From: Perkinsus marinus ATCC 50983
Taxonomy: Eukaryota > Perkinsozoa > Perkinsida > Perkinsidae
NCBI RefSeq assembly: GCF_000006405.1
Contig: NW_003216178.1
Location: forward strand, 31,039-54,909
Length of the DNA stretch: 23,871 bases
Direction: 5' to 3'
Position numbers and translations under genes: made by a program. Below are positions 10,733 to 20,216 of the stretch, one piece after another. Position 1 is the stretch's first letter. Every line of letters begins with the position of its first letter. The notes under the pieces are model-generated. The model was given only the letters and a program-made list of their open reading frames with translations. It ran no database searches and was not told where the DNA came from.

Positions 10733-10920
10733 CCGGGCGGAATATCAACCGAGACATCATCGATCAGACGATACCATAACAAACTGAGCACCATCTCAGG
10801 AAGCAAGCCCCAGAGTACCCAGCCAGCCGCACATCCTAGGGCTTGCACATATTGGTGATTTCTGATACAGTGTCGGATGGTATAGATCAGAAAACTTTGG
10901 AATTGTGGTGATACGGACAT
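10642..10920 (-). CDS. Possible small membrane protein (alternative to the plus-strand gene here)
   Basis: A 92-codon ATG-started ORF with one hydrophobic stretch (ALGCAAGWVLWGLLPEMVLS) and a Pro/Thr-rich tail. A GTAAGA donor near its end would lead to a stop shortly after. No family recognised. It overlaps the second exon of the plus-strand candidate at 10648-10732. Length and composition alone support it. Confidence 0.25.
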   Translation of the reverse strand: MSVSPQFQSFLIYTIRHCIRNHQYVQALGCAAGWVLWGLLPEMVLSLLWYRLIDDVSVDIPPGYPNAIAIDRPPSPLLLTTTASTGTPVRRL

Positions 10921-11915
10921 CTTATCTCCCCCAGATGCACAAGTGAGAGATCAAGTATCATGGCGAACATGACGGGTGAGGTCGACAGTTTGTTGACACA
11001 CTGATCCCTTATGGATGGAAGCGTCATCCCTTTATTTCACAGAGTCTGTTTCGTGGACCATCTCGAGAGTTCGAAGTCTTAACCCTCGAGGGCCAGGCGG
11101 CAAGTACATCTTGTGATGCAGCAGTGATGATGATGTCAATTCACCTTCGATTCCTGTGTGAATGCCGATACCTGGCAGACACCCATATTAACATTTACCT
11201 CTCATAAGAGGCCTCATCAGCCTGGCGGCAGTATAAGAACTATGTTCAGGTAGTGACGAGGGAACAGGAGGGCGTACAATAGCACACTGAGATGACAGGA
11301 TCGTCACCACTCCATAGCAGCTATATTCACTTCCTCGTTCTTTTCCCTCCTTGCCACTGATCAACGACACAAGCAACATCCACGAGGTCGGGATCCCGAC
11401 CTCATGGTAACCCGATAGTAAAGATAGTAACTCGAATCTGGACGAGTCCCTTCAGCCGATCGCCGTTCCTTTGGAGAACCACCTTCCCATTCAGCGCCAT
11501 TTCCAATGGTGATCATACAGGCACTGCTACCCATGCTGCTGTGGGAGCTGATGATACCACTCCATCACCAGTTTTCGACTCATGACGACTCATTACAGAA
11601 GGGACCAAGTTGGATCCCTCTCGCCTGGCAGTTTTCACAGAGTTACTTTTAAGGCCTCCCTCGAGCGTACTCCCAGGGCAAAACAGAGCGCTCGACAGCA
11701 ACAACAACTACTACTACTACTACTGGTGAAGTGATGGCATACGTTATAGCTCCCAAAATTTCAGCGAATTATCGAAAACCGAACCTCCGCCCCAGAGACC
11801 AATGACAATGATCGTTCCCCACCACGGTCCAAGGGCTGTATAGACCTCCAGTTCCCCCACATTACCAACGCACACAACGTGAAACAAGGCCAGATGCTTG
11901 AAACATCACATCAGG
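10921..11915. other. Gene-poor region with unassigned short ORFs
   Basis: Nothing here forms a convincing multi-exon gene. On the minus strand, 11188-11379 and 11513-11707 are open but join to nothing I can justify. On the plus strand an ATG near 11506 opens a 48-residue frame (MVIIQALLPMLLWELMIPLH onward) ending in TAA. A short trinucleotide run (CAA then CTA) sits at about 11698-11725, and a perfect 20-bp palindrome at 11384-11403. Confidence 0.35.
11384..11403. repeat. Perfect 20-bp palindrome
   Basis: GAGGTCGGGATCCCGACCTC reads identically on both strands with no spacer. It lies in a gene-poor stretch. It could be a protein-binding palindrome or chance. Confidence 0.6.
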
Positions 11916-13328
11916 TCAATCATCCGCCGCCACAACTGGCGTGCTCAATTTTTTCCTCTTCCCTGCGCTGTTCCTCTCCCTATACTGCGCCATCCTCGTC
12001 TCATAGTCTCCCCATTGGCTCCTCAGCATCACCATATGTTCATCCAGCTTCTGGCGGTTGCTCTTGGTCGACACCATACCTGTCCACTTCGATATCAACA
12101 CAGAGTGATGGGCCTAGAGCCCACCTAATCCCGTCGTGATGAAAAAGCCTATGAGGAAGATCGCACTGACGCCAATGAGAACATGACCTTCATACGCTCG
12201 CTTTCGTATTCTCTCTCTCCACTTGCCCTTATCGAATGTGAACACTAAGCAAGTATCACACTGAGTCATCGAAATATGCCGAGATGAAGAGCGCTATGAT
12301 TGCTCTCGGCGAAACCCCTCCGACGCCGAACGGCCTGGAACGGCGTCCCATACTACTTCTCCCAAAGAAGCCCAGACTTCGCAGCGTAGGCGTTTCTACT
12401 TCCCTATAGAAAGCGTAAGACTTGTCCTTTAAATGGTCTGTGTGGTGCGCTGCATAGACCTTGTGCTCGGAGAAATTCTTCCGCACAGAACTCATTATGA
12501 TAACAAAAAGCTCAACGTCGTCGTTCGGCCACCCTTCCACGATTTCCTCGGTCTCCCACTGCCTCGGTGAGTAAATCACAAGGACCCTCTGTGGCACTAC
12601 AGGAGATAGTTCTCTGATATTCAAATGCGATGAACTATAATCCTATAGAAGTACAACAACAATTCAAAAGGACAAAATAGTCAAGCAGTCGAGCTCTGCA
12701 CTTCCAAACTGATACACGCGAGTTCAATTCCGGCGCTCGGCACTACATACACACCGTGTTGCGCTGGGAAATTGAATACTCTTCTGATAACCTGTTTCCT
12801 CCCGTTGGCACCGGTCCGAATGGGATACACCCTAAGGCCTCCAGCTCGACAACACAAGGCTATTATCAGTTCGTTACGGTGGACTCTCAAATTCGATGAT
12901 GTATGAAATATACAAACTGTGAGTTACCACAACATTATCGGTTTACGCTCAGGCAGACGCCCTACGATCGACCCGAAAGAGACTAAGAGTATAACTCTCG
13001 AATGCGCGGATCAACTACAAACAGCACGCCCGCTGAGTTTCCTCCACCAAGGCGGCGAAACTAGTCCTTGAAAAACTCCGGTAGGCCCATAAACATACTC
13101 GGAATGCCTGTGGAATGTCACTCTATTCCCACACTATTAGATCTGCGGGCCCACATATCAAGATGATCGCGTGCTTGCAAGGACATGGTAACAGAGTAAG
13201 TTGTCACACAACTAGCCTGTGGAAGTAGACAAGCTTACGAGTTCAGCTCGCCATAGGTGAACCCAACAAGATCTTCCATGGACTTCTATATGACTTTCCA
13301 TTAACAAACTGATAGTTATCGATGCCAT
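11916..13328 (-). CDS. Hypothetical protein with C-terminal TM segment
   Basis: Several exons join in phase on the minus strand. From 13328: MASITISLLMESH..., then pieces ending MWARRSNS and SFAALVEETQRAC, then NELIIALCCRAGG to VYVVPSAGIELACISLE (exon around 12700-12890), DYSSSHLNIRELSPVVPQRV to FDDS (about 12262-12640), a TM-bearing exon (GHVLIGVSAIFLIGFFITTG) and a Lys/Arg-rich tail ending LSTPVVAADD at TGA 11916. The beta-rich middle followed by one TM and a basic tail suggests a type I membrane protein, but I do not recognise a family. The intron after 13226 could be only 22 nt, which is doubtful, and the 12900-13060 junction is unresolved. It could be the 3' part of the coiled-coil gene upstream. 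Confidence 0.5.
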
Positions 13329-13506
13329 GCCGTATGGTATGAGAGCAACCCCGCCACTATCCTGCCTAATCCCATCAACCCACTACTAGGCAACTCTTCA
13401 CCGTACAAGCCCCTCAACGCAAACCTTCCTCATGAACAACAACAACCCTTCTCAAGCATGTCGTAACGCAATCACCACCTATAGCGTATATCCTCTCAGC
13501 CGCTAC

Positions 13507-15348
13507 TCCCCGCTCTCTGAAAGCACCGCACTCGGAAGGATTCCCCTACATTCAGCAGTACCTCCCCCGTGGGCGTTATATGAGAACCACCTCTATGGTG
13601 TCTGTCAATACTGCTAGTCGTACCACCCAGCAAGGGAGGGCCCTCATCGTCCGACTCCACCGCCACCTACAAGCACAGCACCTTTGGACTAGGGACACCC
13701 CAAGACCATCTACAGTGGACAAACTCGGCAGATCTTCCTGGTGCTTGCTCCCTCGAAGAGGCCTACCAGGACGCTCCCGATAGTTGCCGCCTTTATTGCC
13801 ATCGTTCTTCCCCGTTGACCGAGATGGAGGCGCAAATTTCGAAGAGTAAGAATACAGTTTACCTGCACATTGCCAACCTCACAGACCACTGTAATATAAG
13901 AGCCCTCCTCACTCTTGCTAGGTGACCAAGGCAGGCCCTCTCCCTCCAGCAGGGTCGCTGCCCCTCGTGAGCCCATCATCGTACGCAACGAGCTGCTCTG
14001 ACCCTGTGGACCCTCCAAGCCCTGAAAACACTCATCCACCTCGCTGAAGCATGCAGCCACTACCAGTATAGGAAAATATGCACATGTGTGCAACAGTAGA
14101 AAAATTTGGGGAATTTCGGAAAATTCTACTTGGTTTCTGTACACTTCCACGCTAATTCGTATATTAGTGAGAAAATAACTGAGCTCAGTTGAGGAGAGCA
14201 AACATATATTCCTCCAACGCTGACCAGTGGTCAGTGACCACTACCTGTAGCGAGGCTTGCGATAGCATCCTAGAGTGCTGAAGTCGCTGCAAACACCGCA
14301 TCTCCTCCTCCTCCAAGGCAGCCAGCTCAGCCTTATCAGCTTGAGCCCGAGCCAGGACAGCCTACACCGACCAAATGAACCATCTCAAGGACACCTCCAA
14401 CACTACGGCTCGTTTCCGCTGAGCTTCCTCTCGCACCATCCGCTGTTTTTTCTCTTTCTCCGCTTTCGCCTGACCGCAAGGCTCTTCCCAGCCGACCCCG
14501 TCCAGTGCCCACCTGCAACTTAGCCTCAAGCGACGCTCGGTGGATCGCCACAGCTCTCTCAGACTTGGCAGCTACTTCCCTAGCCTGAAGGGTCCACGAC
14601 CGTCCCTCTCCCTCCGCCTAATATAGTCCTACCTGCTCCATGTGCTTCATTCGTATGATTTCCGCCCTCTCCTTCCTAGCCTCCCGTGTGGCCTCCCTCT
14701 TAGCCGCCAAGGTGCATGCCTTGTTCTTGAGATGCTGCTAGACCCATCAGGCCTACCTCTCCTATATCGAATCTACCTGCTCTTTGATGGTATCTAGGCT
14801 CGTCTTGATCTCAAGAGCCCGCCTAGAGTTCTCTGCCTCTCGCCGCTTCCGCACCTATAGCGTTGACAGTCCGGCCGCCAACTCCTCCTCCGACTAACAC
14901 ACCCGTTCAAGCTGGATGAGGCTTTGCTTTTTCTGCTCAGCCAACTCGCGGCCTTCCTCGAGCTTCTTGGCTTTCCGTCTGACCTCGTCCAAGTTCCGCC
15001 ATATTTTACTCTCCTCCCTCTTGAAATACCTACCATTCTCACTCGAACGCATCACGAAATGTAATCAATTCGCCCATCCTAACTGTTACTAAAAATGCAT
15101 CCTAGACTACCTAAAACCCCCACGGGACACTCTATTGCTAGTCCCAGCGCACTAATTCAAGCAGAACCTATCCACGTTGCAATGGGTCTCAAACTACTAC
15201 CCAAATCCTTTATAAAAAAGCCCCATGGTGTCCCTATTAAAACCCCCGCCACCCAGAACTACGCTATCCGAGCCTTCACGGCTTGCTTCTCAGCCGCTAT
15301 GCTTCGTTGAAGTCTACAGGAGTCCGATAGACTCAGCTGCTGATCCAT
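13507..15348 (-). CDS. Coiled-coil protein, multi-exon; 3' end unresolved
   Basis: Starts at ATG 15348 (MDQQLSLSDSCRLQRSIAAE). After an unclear stretch, exons of Glu/Lys/Arg/Ala/Gln-rich heptad sequence follow: NLDEVRRKAKKLEEGRELAE, KRREAENSRRALEIK, LAAKREATREARKERAEI, REVAAKSERAVAIHRASLEA, EKEKKQRMVREEAQRKRAV, RAQADKAELAALEEEEM. They are separated by phase-0 GT-AG introns of 33-48 nt. After 14245 an intron of about 223 nt carries MITE copy A, and a further exon begins GLEGPQGQSSSL; the last piece I place is 13507-13666 (VESDDEGPPLLGG, GEVLLNVGESFRVRC). Such proteins are usually structural or scaffold components; no specific role is claimed. It may continue into the gene ending at 11916. Confidence 0.55.
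14064..14222 (+). mobile_element. MITE-like TIR element, copy A
   Basis: Bounded by CAGTATAGGAAAATATGCAC at the low-coordinate end and the inverted partner ending TATATTCCTCCAACGCTG. It shares with the other four copies an internal block (AATTTCGG.AAATTCT, TGGTTTCT, ACACTTC, ATTCGTATAT, GAGCTCAG.TGAGGAGAG). 159 bp. It sits in the probable 223-nt intron (14022-14244) of the coiled-coil gene. No coding capacity. No clear target-site duplication. Confidence 0.75.
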
Positions 15349-15970
15349 GAACTCTCAGAAACAACACTACACACGTCTGACACGATAGTCTATACACAAC
15401 GTTCATCACCCTCACCCAGGGTCGACACGACCGACCCCCCCTTCAACACCAGCCTGGGCGCGCGCTACTTACATCAATATGCATGAAAATTGCACGAACA
15501 ACAATTGCTCATATAATATGATCGTCTACCGTCCTGTTCCTCCTCAGAGAGAAGTCGTAGCAGACTTCGCACTCAACAAGTGCCAAAGTGACGAAAGCCG
15601 TAAAGCTTGTTATGAAGACCGAGCTACGTTCGTATGCAAACTCGATGAGCGGAGCGAAGTGATTTTCTTTCCATGAAATGGAACAGTTCGGAGAACTGCT
15701 GTGTCCGCGGATTAGAACTTCACCGACACAAATAAGGACATTAATTCGGTGCTCGGGTTTCCATCATTACGCCGTAAAAAGCTGCATATCAAGAATCGCA
15801 CTCGCAGCCTCCCTCACCACTCGACAATTTTCTATGAACTTGAGAAAAGATTATGAAAAAATAACGGCACGGGTGTTGCCGTAGATCAGGCAAGCCCAAG
15901 CAATAGGATGAATTATACATCATACTGAATGATAGGTTCATATCAAAGCTAATGAAATCGTCTCCATAGG
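15349..15970. other. Intergenic region with weak plus-strand ORFs
   Basis: This 620-base gap lies between the start of the coiled-coil gene and the stop of the ATP-grasp gene, both on the minus strand. Two adjacent plus-strand ORFs (15479-15676 and 15678-15884) are open, but without domains, splice support or upstream signals. It probably holds the ATP-grasp 3' UTR and the coiled-coil gene's promoter. Confidence 0.4.
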
Positions 15971-18866
15971 TTAGTCTTCCCGACGGACTGCCAGAAATGC
16001 GAGCCTGCCTCGTTCGAATGCTTCGGGGTGTATCTGAGCGGGAGGGAACAATGGCCTGAATGGTCACTCACTGAGGCCCACAGTGTTCCATCTTTCTCAG
16101 ATTTTCTGATTCGTGCAGTCAACTTGCTGATCTTGTGCCGCCCCTCGCGAGTCTTCTCAGCCCTCATAATAACCACACCTGAGCAGTGTAGGAAAATATG
16201 CGCATGTCCAACTACATATGTTGATGACAATACAATATGGAAAGACTCGGGAAATTTTGGGAAATTCTTGTTGGTTTCTATGATTTGTGAGGAAACTCCT
16301 GCGCTCAGCTGAGAAAATCAAACATATATTCCTCTACGCTCGCACAACACTGAGTAACAGCGATATACCCTAGCCCACCTGGTGATGAGATTAAATCGCA
16401 TGTTTTCTTAAGGTTACGAACTCGCGGTATTCCTTCCGCGATCTTCATGAAACGCTCCTCGTCGTGGAATGGTGCGGCTTGGTTCAGCGGCGAAAGGGCT
16501 CGACCAAAGCGGCAGAATTGTGAACGCTGTGTTATACTGTACAAGTAGCGGACAGATATCATTGAAGGACCTGAACCATATCTCTCTGAACGCATAAGGA
16601 AAGGCCTGTACCCTCTTCCGAACATTGCAGGAATAACGCTGTGACGTTGTAGTCAGACTCTGGAAGATAGACCCGGGTAGCCTCTATGAATTCAACTGGT
16701 TTTATTAATGAGAACAGCAGCCAATACAACTGGTCGAAGGGCTCCTGCTCAGGGACGACTCGTCGGAGAAGGTCTGAAGACAATACCAGTAGCAGGACTT
16801 GAAACTCTCAAGACTCCAACTCACCTCCGCGAACTTCCCCAGCGATTCGGGCATTCACTTCGATCAGGCACACGTCTTCGCCTACCACAACAATCCCAAC
16901 ATACCAACAATTGAATGCCCCTACCGCGTAGCATGAGCTCTGTATGAGCGGCACCGTTACGGACACCCGTAGCATCTAACACCTGGAAGACGTAGTTCAG
17001 TACTTGGCGCGGACACTCCGACCACGATACTGATTCCTACAGTAACCCTAGGGTGAGTTCGTATCACAGGTGAGTTCACACGCTAACCTGTATGTCATAG
17101 AGGCACTCAGTTGAGCCAGGTTTCGCTTTGGGCGTGCCACGCCAGATGTCAGAGACCAGGTGATGACCATCTGTCGAGACTGTGTTGACAATGAACTCGT
17201 AACAAGATCGACAACTTCTCCCGGCGGCCTCAGCAACACCCGAGGACGATGAATCCCTGCCATAGGGAACGATGGAGACCCGAACGATTAAGGGCAGATC
17301 GTGCATACAGATCGTCACAGTTATCGCCAGGTTTAGCCCTCTTCCTCCTCAGACTACTTCGCATAGGTTCTTCCTCCAAAGCTCCTAGATACCTGCGCGA
17401 TTGATTTCCCAAAGTCAGATGAGGCACTTACTCCTGGACGACCATTTTCTCGTTGGTCAGCCTCTCGGCATTCACTCGATACATATTATCATCAAATGCG
17501 TCCCGAACTTCCTCCTCTGCGACGCACCTATCCAGCACAGCAACGCTCCTCCACAGCCAGCCTTGTGAGGCCCTACACACTAACGCCGTCGCAGCCCCCA
17601 CTGTTCGCTGGCTTCACGACCAGCGGAGCTTCTTTTGTCGGCCGCCTCCACTCGAGGGCATGTGCAGCCGATGTGAAACACCGACTTTCGCAATGGCGAA
17701 GGCCCTTTGCGGCTAAGCACTTCTGCATGAGGGCCTTATCAGTCTGAAGACAACCCAACTTCTCATTGGTTCAATACTCAGTGTTGGGACCCGATGTTCA
17801 GTAGTTAGAGGGTTGTTGCCGCAATATGGTAGTCCTAAAGCCGCACAAATACGGTCTGCGAACGGCACGAATGCGTCCAACATTGGAACTACTCCGAGGA
17901 TCTCTGCTGTCTGTGACCTACGAAGATGCGTCTCTCGGGAACACGACCATGGCGCCGCACCAGCACTTGGAGTGGTTACAGTCATTCACAAGCAACTAGT
18001 ATATAGTTGTCTACTGCCTCTAGCCAGTGTTGAGATATATGACCCTTCTTCTCAGCTTGGAAACTTCCTCACTAATTATAGAAGTTTGTATTCGAATCCG
18101 GGTAGAAGTGCTCAGAAACCAACAAGAAATATTCAAATTTCTTTGAAATTTTCATCTAGTCACCGACACATGTAGTTGACCATGTGCATATTCTCCTACA
18201 CTGTTACCCCTACCACAGGGAAATATATCGATCAATCACAAGGCATGAGCAACTCAGATGTGTTTCCCACAAATGATTTCTCACCGTGTTATTAGGTCCT
18301 TTTCAAGAGAGTCTAATACTCCACTATAATCGACTACACCGTTTGCCGAGACCTGATTGCTGGGCACCGCATAGGTCCTACCGGGCGGCCCCCCATCGAC
18401 TCGTCCCTGATGCACGCATGCACAAGATGCTGCCACGACCGAGGGTGTAATCTCACCTGAGGGCTTGTCACGACTCTGGCGTTTCTATAGATATCATGTG
18501 GCGAGACCCAGACTTCTTGCACATCGGGGAAATGCTGGTCAGAAGAAGCTCATCAGGCACTGAGCGAAGGTGGTGCCTCCTTACATTTTGTAGATGCTTC
18601 TTTATCATAGTCCTCTTCCCCAAAGATCCACCAATGAGTATGATCTCTTTCTTCTTTTTCTGGCCAGCTATACCCTCCTCACTAACGCTTATAGGAGATG
18701 ATAAAGTAGAAGAGGACAGGGCGGTGGCTGCCGAGGACGGAGATATCGTATCGCTACTGCTACTGCTGCTGCTGGTAGCCTCAATCACAGGCCCGGTGAA
18801 CGCTGCTGCAGCTGCTTGAGGGCTGCTTATGAATGACCGCATATTCACGGCTAAATCGCTGTGCAT
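15971..18866 (-). CDS. ATP-grasp ligase (carboxylate-amine ligase, amino-acid ligase type)
   Basis: A long multi-exon gene with consistent phases. The N-terminus is Ala/Ser-rich (ATG 18866), then KKKKEIILIGGSLGKR. The pre-ATP-grasp part follows (VVDYSGVLDSLEKDLITR, exon 18285-18484; FADRICAALGLPYCGNN). The ATP-grasp fold shows TDKALMQKCLAAKGL, the nucleotide-binding strand PLVVKPANSGGCDGV (17584-17631), EFIVNTVSTDGHHLVSDIWR, LDATGVRNGAAHTELML and the metal-binding EVNARIAGE (about 16842-16867). The C-terminal domain ends DLISSPG-VVIMRAEKT and a TAA at 15971-15973. The family joins a carboxylate to an amine through an acyl phosphate using ATP and Mg2+; the substrate cannot be read from sequence. 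Two introns are abnormally long because of inserts: 16179-16378 (copy B) and 17918-18284 (copy C). The splice after VVQE is uncertain, and the first exon is low-complexity. Confidence 0.82.
16184..16340 (+). mobile_element. MITE-like TIR element, copy B
   Basis: Begins CAGTGTAGGAAAATATGCGC and ends near ATATATTCCTCTACGCT; the last bases are diverged, and a CACTG at 16348-16352 is an alternative end. Same orientation as copy A, with the ACACTTCTA...ATTCGTATAT block deleted. It lies wholly inside ATP-grasp intron 16179-16378; the element begins only five bases from the acceptor side. Confidence 0.8.
18025..18203 (-). mobile_element. MITE-like TIR element, copy C
   Basis: Runs from CAGTGTTGAGATATATG to ATATTCTCCTACACTG, so both ends carry CAGTGT as inverted repeats. 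179 bp, opposite orientation to A and B. Shared blocks: AGAAACCAA, GAAATTTTCAT, CACCGACACATGTAGTTGAC, CATGTGCATAT. It sits in the 367-nt ATP-grasp intron 17918-18284. No flanking duplication seen. Confidence 0.8.
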
Positions 18867-19117
18867 ATCACTGTGAGTGATGCCTATAGTAATATTGAAG
18901 CAATGAATGATATTAAATTCCATACCACGACATTATTTTTATATTCTAATATTCTCCTCGGGGCAGCCTTACCCCGACTCAAGCGTTATATTTCACATGA
19001 GTCACAACAGGATGATGAATGTGTTCACACAAAACTCCACGAGAAGAACTGCTTCAGCCGAACGAACAAGTATTCACTATAGTAAACCTCTCCCATGACA
19101 ATGTGGCACGCAAGAGA

Positions 19118-19387
19118 TCATATCAGGTCATTAGAAATTATCAAGTTAATGGTCTTCACAAAAATGATGCACAAATGTGTCAACCTAGACAAAGTGTGAC
19201 AATGGCAATAGCGACTGTATATATCATCATCAGGGGACTCCAACGAACCCGTCCAGTAGAAGAGATACGTCCTGTTGCTCCTCCATAGGCGGTACTCGGC
19301 TGCTCTCACCGTATCGGCGGAGGTAACCCTGATGCTGCAGAATGTCCGGCATAGGCCCATGAATCTCGAACTGTATAGTCCACTTCG
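19118..19387 (-). CDS. Partial hypothetical protein exon
   Basis: A canonical intron on the minus strand (19388-19427, GTGAGT to CTCTTCAG, 40 nt) feeds this exon. Two frames compete. One runs to 19118 (TVRAAEYRLWRSNRTYLFYW, then SLESPDDDIYSRY); the other stops at 19230 (EIHGPMPDILQHQGYLRRYG). Both read like protein. The 5' exon before 19428 is too short to identify. No family recognised. Confidence 0.35.
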   Translation of the reverse strand, partial: RSGLYSSRFMGLCRTFCSIRVTSADTVRAAEYRLWRSNRTYLFYWTGSLESPDDDIYSRYCHCHTLSRLTHLCIIFVKTINLIISNDLI

Positions 19388-19523
19388 CTGAAGAGAGAGA
19401 GCATCCGATCGGTCCTATCTTACTCACACATTTCACGACTTGATAATTATATAGCAGTTATAGAAACAAAGAGAAAACGAAAACAATAAAAAAATGCATG
19501 GCGGTTAAACGAACGGTATTTCA

Positions 19524-19817
19524 CTAGTGGTATAGCAACAATAGATTGAGCCCACCTAAAAAGAGCGCTGCTATTATGATGGCCGATATGAGTAACGTCT
19601 TCTTCGCCGCCGCACTCGATATCCGCTGCATTTCCCTGGCTTGCGCATCGGGGTCTGGCACTACTCGATGACCTAAACCGAAGTGACACATCAGAGAGTA
19701 AAAAGTGACAGCGCTACTACCACCATCGGGGTCATGACCAGCTAAGAGAGGCTCATTTTGAGTGCCGGCGGTCATAGCAGCATGCCGTGCCGCCAGCATG
19801 AACGATAAAGCAGCCAT
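19524..19817 (-). CDS. Small tail-anchored-type membrane protein
   Basis: An ATG-started frame of 97 residues: MAALSFMLAARHAAM, then GTQNEPLLAGHDPDGGS, a helix-like charged stretch (DAQAREMQRISSAAAKK) and a single hydrophobic segment (TLLISAIIIAALFLGGLNLL) only a few residues from the stop. This layout fits a tail-anchored or SNARE/adaptor-like protein facing the cytosol; that is inference. The upstream minus-strand TM piece stops at 19842, just ahead of this start, so the two could be neighbouring genes or mis-split parts of one. Confidence 0.5.
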   Translation of the reverse strand: MAALSFMLAARHAAMTAGTQNEPLLAGHDPDGGSSAVTFYSLMCHFGLGHRVVPDPDAQAREMQRISSAAAKKTLLISAIIIAALFLGGLNLLLLYH

Positions 19818-19841
19818 GGGAACGTTTGGTGAGAGGAACCC

Positions 19842-20090
19842 TCACTCTACCGTAGTGATGACAAACAATAAATTTCCTACGATGAAGATGACCAACGGAG
19901 TTACGAGAAAGGCCTCAAACGTGTTCAGTGGTGGCACCGAGGAGCCTGCATATCGAGTGCGAACTCCATCAGTTAATCTCAGCGAAATTCATTTACCAGC
20001 GTCGGCATATATATTCGTGGAGATTTTCCACTGGGGTTCACTGAACGAATCAGGCGCTATGCTTCAGCCGGGCATATCCCACCACTCCGC
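19842..20090 (-). CDS. Partial hypothetical protein ending in a TM segment
   Basis: Two minus-strand exons join in phase 1 across 19946-19996 (donor GTAAAT, acceptor ATGCAG). The first reads SIAPDSFSEPQWK then IYADAG. The second reads SSVPPLNTFEAFLVTPLVIF then VGNLLFVITT and ends at TGA 19842-19844. No start codon can be fixed; the sequence upstream to the pdxT stop at 20217 also has coding-like minus frames. A 159-codon plus-strand ORF covers the same bases, but I judge it antisense. Confidence 0.35.
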
Positions 20091-20216
20091 CGTTCCGACC
20101 TCCACTACAACACAACCAGAATCGGCAGTATATGAGAGTAACCTAGTGTCACACAGCAATCGAGAGACGGTCTTCGGCAACCGAAAAGCTGAGACAGAGC
20201 CTAAGAATTACCGCGT

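Noticed and set aside
13710-14201. A 163-codon minus-strand ORF starting inside repeat copy A.
   Set aside because: Its N-terminal third is the repeat and it reads through a clear intron (GTAAAC donor); only the middle is a plausible exon.
14245-15050. Seven in-frame TAG and one TGA codons in the minus-strand coiled-coil frame, suggesting UAG read as glutamine or C-to-T decay of a pseudogene.
   Set aside because: All of them fall inside phase-0 GT-AG introns of 33-48 nt (for example a 39-nt intron holding four of the stops). Other genes here contain no in-frame TAG in exons.
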